A model generated the notes under the pieces. That model had not been told where the DNA came from, did not search any database, and saw nothing but the letters and a program-made list of their open reading frames with translations. A stretch of DNA of 64,000 nucleotides from the NCBI RefSeq assembly GCF_028583425.1, contig NC_072801.1:63007766-63071765 (forward strand), given 5' to 3'. The position numbers and the translations under genes were made by a program. This document shows, piece after piece, positions 11,673 to 21,599 of the stretch (positions are counted from its first letter, which is position 1; each line of letters opens with the position of its first letter). The DNA is from Eublepharis macularius. Its lineage: Eukaryota > Chordata > Lepidosauria > Squamata > Eublepharidae.

Positions 11673-12599
11673 GGATTGTTTCTCTCCAAAGGAAATCTCC
11701 TTGACACAGAGGAGAGCATCACCATTAAAGGAATAGAATCACTGCATCCTACCTAGAGCAACTGAGCTACAGTTCTGAATTGCTGAGGTCCAAAGCTAGG
11801 GAAGCAAGCTGCACGTAAGAGTTTGGCGGCCTCACACCATGGTGCTGAATTGGGCAGGGGGATCCCTGTAGTAGTTTCTCTCCTGCAGTAGGACTCCTGC
11901 ATAAGGGGATCCCAAACGGTTGCAATGATACATATGTAAGTGGTACTGTTAACTAACTTTGATGTGCTATCAGTCTATCTATTCCTCAGAAAAACAGGCT
12001 ATGAATACTGTAAATAAATAAATACATATTTTCTAACTCACATTTTGGAACTGTTTCTGGCTTATCTGCAGCTTTATGCTCATGTTCAACGAAAGGAGGA
12101 TAAATACTGCATGCAAATGGAGTAATGAAGGTTACTGTGATGAACTGTATCCAGTTTCAGTGGTTTTCTGTTTTTTGGTAAAGATAAGCCACATTTCCAT
12201 CCTAATGGCAGTTCATCAGCAAGCTACAAGCATCAAGTGGTTAATAAATGTTTCTTACTGATGAAATTGGGATCTGAAACCCTCAGAGCCATTCCTAAAC
12301 TCAACGGTGCAACTTCAGAGCCCCCCCCCCAATTTGTTCACCTGGATTCATGATTTGCATGCAAGATCTATCCCTGTCACACAAGATGATGATGTGCATA
12401 CTAGGATCTGTACATCTGTATTGATTTGTTGTGCCATATACAACCAATGAAAACAAATTTGCCAGAAACTGAATTATGCACCTGTGCTAGATAGCTTTGC
12501 AGTAGGGTAGTACCAGCTTTAGAAGACGAACAAACTCTTATTCCCTTTTAGCTGTGGAGCAGATAGTTGAATAGCTTACCCCGGGGTATTAGGTTTTCA

Positions 12600-12664
12600 G
12601 AGCAATGCAATGCAGAGTTACCCCGGTTTAAGTACATGGAGTAACTCTGTATAGCATTGCACTG
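12600..12664. repeat. short palindromic MITE ('gcaatcc/ggattgc' type), copy
   Basis: Two arms around 'gcagagttac' and 'gtaactctg' form a hairpin of about 65 bp bounded by gcaatgcaa and gcattgcac. Relatives lie near 3.65, 31.6, 53.6, 61.7 and 63.1 kb. Confidence 0.55.
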
Positions 12665-12732
12665 ATGGGGACCTGTCACAGGTGACAGGTTGTCACTTCA
12701 GTGACCCTTCTGTGAACTGATCACTGTCAACT

Positions 12733-13025
12733 ATTTTATTTATTTATTTACATTATTTATAGTCTGTCTTTCTCACTGAGACTCAAAGCTGATCACACAG
12801 TGTGAGAGTGCAGTCAGTTTGAAGGACATTTCAATAAACGATGTAATAGGATCTATAAATGCAAATTTGCAAAGATTTAAAGCTAGCAGAAATCCTGAAA
12901 TGCTGAAGCAGAGCATAAGCAATTCTAAGACTGATACATTAAACAACACAGAACTACCCAGTAGTATCATACCCAACAACAGATAGCACACAGTAGCACA
13001 TAGCAGTAAAGTACCTTTTTTATTA
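12733..13025 (-). mobile_element. L2/CR1-like LINE 3' tail
   Basis: Read on the minus strand, the sequence ends in tandem TAAA units after 'ctcagtgagaaag'. It matches the copies at 47.72-48.08 and 63.47-64.0 kb across most of its length. Family assignment rests on the longest copy (right window edge), whose reverse strand resembles a LINE ORF end. Confidence 0.5.
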
Positions 13026-13164
13026 GGCTCAACCAAAATGTTACAAAATTTCCGGGAACTTTTTGTCAGGTTCAGTGGGGAAAAGATATGGAGGGAGGGA
13101 GATAAAAGATGTTTCAGAGAATAAGAAAGGCTGTCTTGACCCCTTAAAAAAATATTGTTTTTGT

Positions 13165-13300
13165 ACTGAACATCTCATCTGATGAAGAGCTCTGGGGAAC
13201 TTGAAACATGCCGTTTGTGATATCTCTTGATATCACAAAAAATTAGTATCACAAAAAAATTAATATTTTTCTATGGACCAACAGGGCTACCTTTGCCCCT
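13165..13300 (+). repeat. possible diverged PLE terminal fragment
   Basis: A CTGATGA box at 13179-13185 is followed by AGAGCTCT and GAAAC at 13203-13207, then 'gaccaacagggctacc' near 13277. These are the landmarks of PLE terminal repeats elsewhere in the window. No target duplication was found. Confidence 0.3.
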
Positions 13301-13649
13301 AAACCGAGATATTGATTGGGTTTGGTGGGATCTAAATCGCTGGCAATGTTGAAATTTCAACTGAACTGAATCATGAAAAGCAACATCACCTCAGCGCCTC
13401 TTGCTCTTTAAATTAAAAAAAAATGCAGTTTAGAGTGTCTTTTTGACTGCAGACAAAAAAGAGGGAAAAACAATCTCCCAGTTACCTTTAATTTCCATTG
13501 GGGCTCCATTTAAAGGGGAGGTAAAGGCAAAGGAAGAGGATGGGCAGAAAGGAGAGGGGGAGGGGAGTTGTTCCCAACTGCTGCTCCCTTCGGAAGGCGA
13601 CTGAAAGTTGGGAAGGGACTTTGTAAAAAAAAATCTTCCCGGGATCACC

Positions 13650-14110
13650 CTGGATGAGAGGGACGGCTGGTGCAGGTGAGAGTCCATTTGGAGAAAGGCG
13701 AGGGAAATGGCCGGAGAGACCTGGGTGCAATTCTTGGATTGAGCAGAGAGATTCGCATGCAGGTGGGAACAAAGGGACCAAAGCAGATCGGGGGAGTGTG
13801 GGGTGGTGGGAGAAGCGGGAAGAACTCCCTGGAGGGTCATCATCGACGGGCGCCTTGCAGGCCGATCCAACCCGCCCGGCAGAGCTGCAACCAACCGCAT
13901 GTCTGTGCCCGATCCCGGGCTATTGTTCTCTGCTCTCCCAGGACTCCAAAAACGACCACCGGGTATGTTGGACTACAGCTAGACGGAGGGCTCGGGCACC
14001 AATCCTGAGGGTCTGTGCCAAGCCTGTAGCCGGGCTGCTTGGCCTCTCTAGAAGGGGTAGGGGGAACACGGCCGGGAGCCAGGACGCCTGGGTTCTCTGC
14101 AAGGGGGCTG
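13650..14110 (+). promoter_or_regulatory. CpG-rich island, probable promoter of the ZNF784-like gene
   Basis: CpG-dense stretch about 1.2 kb upstream of the 15.27-kb coding exon on the same strand. A plausible donor, CCGG|GTATGT, occurs at 13962/13963. The coding exon begins at a splice acceptor, so a first exon here fits. Long frames across the island lack conserved domains. Confidence 0.5.
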
Positions 14111-14244
14111 GTGGGTTAAAAGCAGGCGAGGAAAGCTTTGAGACAGCCAGGGCTCCCGGGGAAGAATAGGGTGACTGTATTGGGGAGCCAGGATGCCCTG
14201 GGATTTCTAAGAAGAAAACGAGCTCCGTCCTATCGAGGAATAGG

Positions 14245-14453
14245 TAGGGTTGCCATCCTCCCGGCGGGGCCTGGCGTTCTCACGGCATTACAAGTGATCT
14301 CCAGATCACAGAGGTCTGTTCCCCTGAAGGAAATAGAAGATTCAGAGGATAGACTGATTCTATGGCATTATGGCATCGTATCCATGTTGAGCTTCCTCCC
14401 TGGGCTCTGCCCTGAATCTCTAGGAATTTCCCAAGCTGGAGCTGGCAACCCAA
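14245..14453 (+). mobile_element. short non-autonomous DNA element (AGGGTTGCCA type)
   Basis: Starts AGGGTTGCCATCC and ends GCTGGCAACCC, with internal 'tgatctccagatcacagagg' and 'tctaggaatttccc' blocks shared with the 420-812 element. It lies in the putative first intron of the ZNF784-like gene. Confidence 0.6.
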
Positions 14454-15248
14454 ATAGTAGGGCAGGATTGGAAGACAGTATCCCTTGACTGGGTTGGGAG
14501 ACTGGCTCCTTCTTAAAAAGTAGAGGGACCTAGTAGGGTGGGGGTGGGGGTGCGCGGTTAGGTCAGACGGTTGAATTGCATGGTGGCTCACCAAGTCATT
14601 CTGTTTCTTGCAGTGCCTGCCATGCCAGATGGCCACTGGGTGCTCACTAGGAGGACAGTGGCCTTTCCCTTCTTGCCGTTTGCCCCCAGAGGCTTGTATT
14701 CAGAGGTATACTGCTCTTGTATATGGAGGCTGCACTTAGCGAAAACTGTATAAGGAACAAGCAGAGCCTAGCGAGGGAAAGGGTCACTTTGGAGATGGAG
14801 TGCCTGAGTCCTTCGGGAACAAAGTGAATCAATGTGTGATATAGGAGTGAGAGAGCTTCCAGCCCAGAATCCCCTGCTGGAGGAGAGTGGGCAGAAGAAC
14901 ACAACTGCTGGCGCTGCTCATCCAAGGATCTCTGAAGAAGAAATTGGAGGTAGAGATGTGGTGGAGCTGGGGCTTAGAACTTTCAAGGCTTCCAGGGAAA
15001 CTTGGGTTAAGACAGAGACGCTGGAAACTGAATTCTCCTGGAAGGAGGTGTATACATGGTGTGTGTATGGGAGGGCATTAGGTTTATAATATGTGGCATT
15101 AAGTTTATAATATGACAGAACAGTGCAGCTAAATGATATTTTACGCCAGGGCTGCGTCTTATTTCATTTTACCTTTCCTCCACTCCCTTCTTCGTATTTC
15201 CGTGTTCTCTTTTCTCATATTCTATTTTGTTTCTTCTTCTAAGGGCAG

Positions 15249-15284
15249 ATGCTGTGTTGCTTTGGACTAACTGATGGAAACTGA
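15249..15284 (+). promoter_or_regulatory. overlapping upstream ORF of the ZNF784-like mRNA
   Basis: If the acceptor at 15242-15243 is used, the mRNA contains an ATG at 15249. It opens an 11-codon frame ending at 15284, overlapping the main ATG at 15274 in another frame. Use of the acceptor at 15247-15248 would still leave this ATG at the first base of the exon. It could lower translation of the main frame. Confidence 0.4.
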
Positions 15285-17298
15285 GTTGATTACAGTGAAG
15301 GAAGAAAATGGGTCGGTAACACTCCCAGCTTGTTGCCTGTGCCAGAGGGAACTACCGGAACTTACTGGATCCCAGGAGCAGATTCCACAATGCCAGGCCT
15401 GCAAAAGGATCGTCTTGGAGCACAGGAATTGGTTGCCTGACAACCAAGAGGCCCAGGCCCTCCCTGCTGACAGACCTTACAGTTGCTCTTTCTGCCCCAA
15501 GTGCTTCAAGAGGGCCTCAGACCGGCGTGACCATGAGCGGGTGCACACAGGAGAAAGGCCGTATGGCTGCGGCATCTGTGGGAAGCGCTTTACTCAGAGC
15601 TCAGTGCTTTCTGGCCACATGCGCATCCATACTGGGGAACGACCTTTCCACTGTGGTGTCTGCTTTAAGTCTTTCAACAATGGCTCCAATTTTCGCAAGC
15701 ACCAACGTATCCATAGCCAACCATACAGATACGGTGCCAAGGGGAATGGTGGGAAGGACTGTATCATCCTTCCTGTGAAGAAGCAGAATCAACCCATGGA
15801 AGGACAAAATGGCAGCAAGCGATGGCAGGGCAAAATACTGAGGCAAAATGGTTGCCAAAGCATTAAGGAACTGAGGGAAGGAGAGAAGAACAGGAGCTGT
15901 GACCTTGTTGGGAGACAAAATGGTCCTTATATTAACAGGCTAATAAGCCCAGATGGCAGCAATTATAATGTAAGGCAACCTGGTGAAAATGTAGGCCATT
16001 TCGAGAGGATGAAAGTAAAGCAAGGTGCCACTAACTGTGGCCCTACCCTTGAAACAAAACATGGAAGTGGCAGATTTAAGACAGGTGACAGCAAAGGACG
16101 TGTTGGTGAACTGGGAGAAAATGGGGATAGCAACTATGATCAAGTGGCAACTCAAAATGGTCACAGCTTCAGGCTTGTGAAATATGCTAGTGGGGAAAAT
16201 CAAGCTAAAGGTCTGAAGCCAAGGAAATCAGGGGAAAGACATGCTCAGGGAGAGTGGAAGCAACATTTTGCCAGCCCCAGTGGCAGGTTAGACGGTGTCA
16301 GCTGTGGAAAAGGTCTCTTATCAGTGGGTGGCAACAAGGACCATATTTACAAGCTGAGTCAAGACAGCGTTGTTGGGGGCTATGACTTAGACCAGAGACC
16401 TAATGGAGACTACCTCAAAGGGCTGAAGCATAATGGTGGAAAGGGCACCATTGCAGACATGAGGCGGAATGGCGCAGCTTCTATCAGTGGGCTGAGGCAA
16501 AGTCAGTATGGCAACGCTACCAAGCTGAGCCAAAATGTCAGCCATGGAGGGCATATCAATGGCATGAGTGAAAATAGCACTGGCCATTTTGGAGAGCTGA
16601 GACAGGATGGTGGCATCAGTAAGGGGAAGCAGGTGAACTTTCAAGCATGCACTCTTGGAAAGATGAACTCTCTACTGCCTAACGTGTCTGTCCGGACTTG
16701 TCCTGAAAGCAGGGATGTCATGGCCTGGGAACAGCCTGATACGGAGTTAACAAAAAGAAGGGATGGATTTGATGAATGCGCTCCTTTAGACAGGCATTCA
16801 TCCCCTTGGGAACCAGGTATCTCTGACCCATGCTCTTTGCCTTACGACCTTTCGGTGTCCCCTCAGTCCCACTCGCTGCAAGTCCAGGTCAGCAGCACGG
16901 TTCAGCTTTGGGAAGAAGAGAGCCCTTACTTTCCTTTCCAAGATCCTGAGCCTTATGCTCAGCATTCCCCAGCCACATTCGATTCCAAGCCCTTCCTGTG
17001 TTTTGCATGCCCCAAGCAGTTCCGACGTGCTACGGATTTGAAGGAACACCTGCGAGTACACACAGGTGAAAGGCCCTTTGGCTGCACTGTCTGTGGTAAG
17101 CGGTTCACGCAGAGCTCAGCCCTGGTGACTCACCGCAGGTTGCACACTGGGGAAAAGCCCTTTGAATGCACCGTGTGCCGTCGGCGCTTCAATAACTCTT
17201 CCAACTTTGCCAAGCATCGCCGGCTTCATTTGCAGGAGAGCAGGGGGGGTGGCAGTAAAGCAGTGGAGAAAACATCACGGAATGCCAAGCCACAGTGA
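15274..17298 (+). CDS. ZNF784: ZNF784-like protein with duplicated zinc-finger triplet
   Basis: Predicted nuclear DNA-binding protein of 674 residues in one coding exon. An acceptor lies just upstream (ttctaag at 15237-15243, or gcag ending 15248). Residues 5-12 include VKEE, a SUMO-type site. Residues 20-43 hold two CxxC pairs 17 residues apart (CCLC...CQAC), a possible zinc ribbon. Fingers 1-3 lie at about 69-91, 97-119 and 125-147. Residues 150-560 are a low-complexity linker rich in Asn, Gly, Gln and Ser, with a degenerate 11-13-residue repeat (NGxxxxxxLRQ). Fingers 4-6 lie at 574-596, 602-624 and 630-652 and match fingers 1-3 one for one. The [10 protein letters not shown] and FNNxSNFRKH cores match human ZNF784's last three fingers as remembered. 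Human ZNF784 is about 323 residues, so this is either a strongly expanded orthologue or a paralogue. Confidence 0.75.
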   Translation: METELITVKEENGSVTLPACCLCQRELPELTGSQEQIPQCQACKRIVLEHRNWLPDNQEAQALPADRPYSCSFCPKCFKRASDRRDHERVHTGERPYGCGICGKRFTQSSVLSGHMRIHTGERPFHCGVCFKSFNNGSNFRKHQRIHSQPYRYGAKGNGGKDCIILPVKKQNQPMEGQNGSKRWQGKILRQNGCQSIKELREGEKNRSCDLVGRQNGPYINRLISPDGSNYNVRQPGENVGHFERMKVKQGATNCGPTLETKHGSGRFKTGDSKGRVGELGENGDSNYDQVATQNGHSFRLVKYASGENQAKGLKPRKSGERHAQGEWKQHFASPSGRLDGVSCGKGLLSVGGNKDHIYKLSQDSVVGGYDLDQRPNGDYLKGLKHNGGKGTIADMRRNGAASISGLRQSQYGNATKLSQNVSHGGHINGMSENSTGHFGELRQDGGISKGKQVNFQACTLGKMNSLLPNVSVRTCPESRDVMAWEQPDTELTKRRDGFDECAPLDRHSSPWEPGISDPCSLPYDLSVSPQSHSLQVQVSSTVQLWEEESPYFPFQDPEPYAQHSPATFDSKPFLCFACPKQFRRATDLKEHLRVHTGERPFGCTVCGKRFTQSSALVTHRRLHTGEKPFECTVCRRRFNNSSNFAKHRRLHLQESRGGGSKAVEKTSRNAKPQ

Positions 17299-17440
17299 CC
17301 ACAATAGGGGGAAGTTCTTCCCTTTTGGATGGTATACGGTCTGTGGCAATTGCAACACTGCAATACCAGATTTGGCATTCACTCAGCACGTTTCCTCATT
17401 TAAAAGTTTCTAGTCCTTAAGGCTACGAAGAAAGGCCTGA

Positions 17441-17446
17441 AATAAA
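17441..17446 (+). terminator. poly(A) signal of the ZNF784-like gene
   Basis: Canonical AATAAA 143 bases after the stop codon, with GT-rich sequence ('gctgtgtgtccc') about 70 bases downstream. It gives a short 3' UTR before the palindromic element at 17.65 kb. Confidence 0.6.
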
Positions 17447-17650
17447 TTGCCAGTGCCTAGTGGAAGTGGGGTAGAGAAGCTGAGCAACCTTGTAGTGATC
17501 AGTGCCTTGTAGAGCTGTGTGTCCCTTCCCAGGATTAGCAGAAGAAAAAAATACATTATATAAAATAAGCAAGGATGTGCAAATTTGCTTAGTTTGTTTA
17601 TACAATTGGTAGAATTTGGGGGGGGGGTGCAGGTATTGAGCTAGGCTGGC

Positions 17651-18742
17651 ACAGAATTTTTCTTTTCACAAAAGAAATTTCCCGTGTACAATCAATGTCT
17701 CCTTCCAATAATATTATAAACAATCTATTTATTAATTATTGGCAAATTAATATCACGACTCATACCACATATTACAGTGCAAAATAGCTACAATTTCATA
17801 GGCGTTATATATACTCCAGATTAATCAATTAAAGTGTCCTGTGCTCCAAATCCTATGGTTCATACTACTTAAAGTGCAATTGTTTTAAGCATCGTTTGAC
17901 ACAAAATTTCATATATGGAGTCAATTTCGCCTTATATCTCAGTTCAATATGGGTACGGTCCAAAAGTATCCCAGACACTGTGAAGGTCACAGATCATACG
18001 TAGACCTTGGTTATATTCTTTTGGTATACATAGAAGATTCTGTGACCATAGAAGATTCTGTGACTTTACAAGTATGCTTCCTCATGTCAGTTACCAATTC
18101 ATTGCTCTCTCTTGGTAACTGACATGAGGAAGCATACTTGTAAAGTCTGACAACTGTGTTCTTTGAGAAAGAACCTTGGAAACGGACTTGATGGGAATCT
18201 GGACCGTCCGTTAGAAAAATCATGGTCACAGAATCTTCTGTGTCAGACTTTACAAGTATGCTTCCTCATGTCAGTTACCAAGAGAGAGCAATGAATTGGT
18301 AACTGACATGAGGAAGCATACTTGTAAAGTCACAGAATCTTCTATGGTCACAGAATCTTCTATGTATACCAAAAGAATATAACCAAGGTCTACGTATGAT
18401 CTGTGACCTTCACAGTGTCTGGGATACTTTTGGACCGTACCCATATTGAACTGAGATATAAGGCGAAATTGACTCCATATATGAAATTTTGTGTCAAATG
18501 ATGCTTAAAACAATTGCACTTTAAGTAGTATGAACCATAGGATTTGGAGCACAGGACACTTTAATTGATTAATCTGGAGTATATATAACGCCTATGAAAT
18601 TGTAGCTATTTTGCACTGTAATATGTGGTATGAGTCGTGATATTAATTTTCCAATAATTAATAAATAGATTGTTTATAATATTATTGGAAGGAGACATTG
18701 ATTGTACACGGGAAATTTCTTTTGTGTACAGAATTTTTCTTT
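17651..18742. mobile_element. 1.06-kb multi-level palindrome with 15-bp target duplication
   Basis: The outer arms (about 17668-18050 and 18345-18727) are inverted repeats of almost 400 bp with very few differences. Inside each arm's inner edge sits a smaller hairpin (about 18060-18147 and 18247-18330) formed by 'acaagtatgcttcctcatg' and its complement. About 100 bp of unpaired-looking centre remain. The 15-bp repeat acagaatttttcttt flanks the body at 17651-17665 and 18728-18742. No protein is encoded. The long duplication and the tail-outward poly(A)-like AATAAAT suggest an inverted Penelope-like pair rather than a cut-and-paste element; this assignment is inference. Confidence 0.7.
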
Positions 18743-20149
18743 AGCAGAGCCCTTGTAACAACCACCAGCTACAAAGTTTTAACAGAGCCAAAATTATTTG
18801 AACCATATTGGTCCAAATTGTTAGTAAATAAATAAATCAGGGGAACCCTAAATATTTGTTCATATTATGCAAAATGGGCACAAGAATTAAGGGAAAATAG
18901 GTCTCCCCAAAGTCTTGTAAATATTGTCTGTCAGCCAATACCCAAAGCCAGAAATAAATTTTCCGAAAAATCACTGATGTCATGTTCTAAAAAACCCCAA
19001 ATAATGACAATTCTGATTTGCAAATCTAAAGCGTTTTTTTAATGTATGCTTTATACTATCGTGAATTTTCATGTGATTGTGATAGGGGGCAGGGAAGCAA
19101 AATAATTGCATGATCCAGCCAGAAAACGCCAAGAGAAAAATCCGAGACGACCTACTCCATCAAACATCAGTTGAAGATGCAGCCCAAATTTTCCTTCATC
19201 AGTTTAGATCCCACCATCTTGTATCTCTCTTTGTAGAAGTGATTTGTTTTTGGTCTTAAAGGAAACCTTATAAACTGCTGGGCCTCCCTCCTCCTTTAAT
19301 TAAACAAAATTGTTTTCAGTTCTTCATTTTTCATTGTACATTTACAATTTAACATCATTATGGTCTTCTCCAAAGATGTATTCTCATGGCTGCTTTCCAT
19401 ACACAATGCAAACTGGGTCGCTTGGCTATATTGTACAACTTCAGATTCTGAACGCATGCCACTTACACCATACCTCAGTTTTCAAGTCATTTTTCAAATA
19501 TTTTTCAGGGTGTTTCAAGTTACCACCTGAACTTATATTTCATGATAGAAAATCAACATGCACTGATCCTTAAAAAAGGGAACTTGTTCCAAGTGGAGTA
19601 TTACAGGAGCCTCAAAGACATGAGGGTTAAAAAATGAGATAGGCAAGAAGAGTAAGGGAACTCTGCTATACCTTCTCATGTATATTCTGCCTATTCTATC
19701 CTACGGGTGGTGAGGTAAAATAAACGGGGGAAGGGAGAGAGGATTTCTCAAGCAAGTTCTGTGTAATCGATACTGCTTGCAAAAATGTTATATTGCAATT
19801 TAAGGTCAGCCAATGCATGGATACTTTTGGACTGTGCTTCCCCCCCCCCCAGGAAAAAACAATTTGAAAGTATTGTTTGGCTAGATGACACTGCCTTCAT
19901 CGTTGTCTTAAAATTAATTCATATGTTTTACAATAACTCCACACATTTTAACCCTTTCAAATCTTGTAGCTAATTGAGTTTGCACAAAGCTGCTTCTCTG
20001 CCAGTTCTTGCCTCCCTCCCCGAAAAGGACTGGTGGAGGAAGGAAGTCAAGTAACCAAACAGATAATGAACCAGTGAGGGAGGATATAAATTTAGTAAGT
20101 GCCACTAGAACTACAGTAAAATAGATGAAATACAATGCATTAACACCAC

Positions 20150-20690
20150 CTCCCTAACTAGTTAACAGCACACTAAATCATTGTCAAATAGATCACTGAA
20201 TATGTTTTGGCAAGAAATTGCCTTCATCAGTGGAAAAAAAATTCTCAACTATGTGTATAAAATGACCATATAAACACATTTATCCTGCTGATTAGGTGGA
20301 GAACTTCAGTGTACCATTATAGAATTAGTCTCTTCCTATAGTTTTCAGAACGACTCTGCTCAGTTAAATGAAGCACTGTTTGCAAAGGGTTAACTACTAC
20401 GTATTTATAGAAAGGTACACATTTGACTAATTTCAGGGAATTTAGCATAGAGTGACTAGAGTTTTCCCAAAGATTCTGATTTATAGGAAGACACTAATTT
20501 TACAATGGTACACTGAAGTGCTTCACCTGATTGGCTGGATACATGTGTTTATGTGGTCATTTGATGTGACTACACTCATAGTTATCTTGAGAAATTTTTT
20601 CCCACTGATGAAAGCAATTTTTTGTCGAACCACATTTGATGATCAGTTGGACAATGATTTAGTGTGCTGTTATCTTAACTGGTTTGGGGT
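20150..20690. mobile_element. inverted pair of Penelope-like terminal sequences (family C)
   Basis: The left arm (about 20150-20342, minus) and right arm (about 20474-20685, plus) are diverged inverted copies. They share 'agcacactaaatcattgtc', 'cttcagtgtaccatt' and 'tcttcctata' in opposite orientation, with about 130 bp between them. Both arms carry a CTGATGA box followed by a stem of GGCAA/TTGCC type and a GAAAC-like box (minus core ending 20230; plus core 20605-20630). Divergence between arms indicates an old insertion. Confidence 0.6.
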
Positions 20691-21224
20691 TTTAATATAT
20701 GTAATATATGGCATTTCATAATTTTATCGTATTTCTAAGTGGTGTTTATTAAATTTATATCCTCCCACCCTGGTTCATTACGTTTTTATTCCTTGACCTA
20801 CTTAGTTGGGTTAAGGTTTCTTTCCCCCCTTATGTTACTGGAAAAAGGCAGGCAGCCAGGTCTTGGGGACCCTGCTTTGTCTCGGAATGTTTCATTTCTG
20901 GGCCTATTTTAATGTGGAAGTGGGATTCCATTGTGCATCTCCTCCAGCTTGCCCACAACTTTCCATCTTACATCAATACTGGTCGGAAACTTTTCAGCAG
21001 GAGCTTCACCCCTTGTACTCTGACTTCCTGGAGATCTGCAAGGACAATAGAAACCCTCTGCACAGCAGAAAGGGAGCTCCATTGAGGAAGGTTGCTGCGA
21101 AGCCCATCTGGATCACCTTCCTGGCTAGGATCTAGAAGGAGGTCTACCCTTCATACAGCTGGTCTCAAAACTTTGGCCTTGACTAACCCTGGAGCTGTAT
21201 ACTAACAACTTCAGGGATATCTCC

Positions 21225-21440
21225 CCATTTTTTTTGTGCCATCAAGTCATAGCCAACTAATGGTGATCCTATGGGGTTTTCAAGGCAAGAGACATTAAGA
21301 GGTGGTTTGCCATTGCCTGCCTCTATGTAGTAATCCTGGCCTTCCCTTGGTGGTCTCCCATCCAAATACTGACCAGGGCTGATCCTGCTTAGCTTTCAAG
21401 ACCTGAGGAGACTGGATTAGCCTGGACCATCTTTAAGCAA
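21225..21440 (-). mobile_element. 5S-rRNA-derived SINE
   Basis: The minus strand contains the 5S rRNA-like promoter region ('aagctaagcaggatc', 'tggtcagtatttggatggg') followed by the SINE body ending in 'tggctatgacttgatggca'. Related copies lie at 37.3, 38.4, 52.3 and 59.9 kb. Confidence 0.75.
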
Positions 21441-21599
21441 CAGAAATCCTCTCCACTGTAGAATACTCATGCAGTCCCAACGCGGTTGTTTCAGGAAGCT
21501 CTGTATAGTGGAGAGTCTTAAAAGGGACACTTCTCTGAGCTCCAGCGCCCCCGTACCATCCGTTAAACAAACCTGGCCCCCTTTCCAATGCATGGCACA

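Noticed and set aside
13654-14169. 171-codon frame upstream of the ZNF784-like gene
   Set aside because: GC-rich island artefact; no similarity to any KRAB, SCAN or BTB domain by eye.
20863-21135. 90-codon frame starting MGTLLCLG
   Set aside because: No recognised family, no splice or promoter signals; it may be chance or a decayed repeat.
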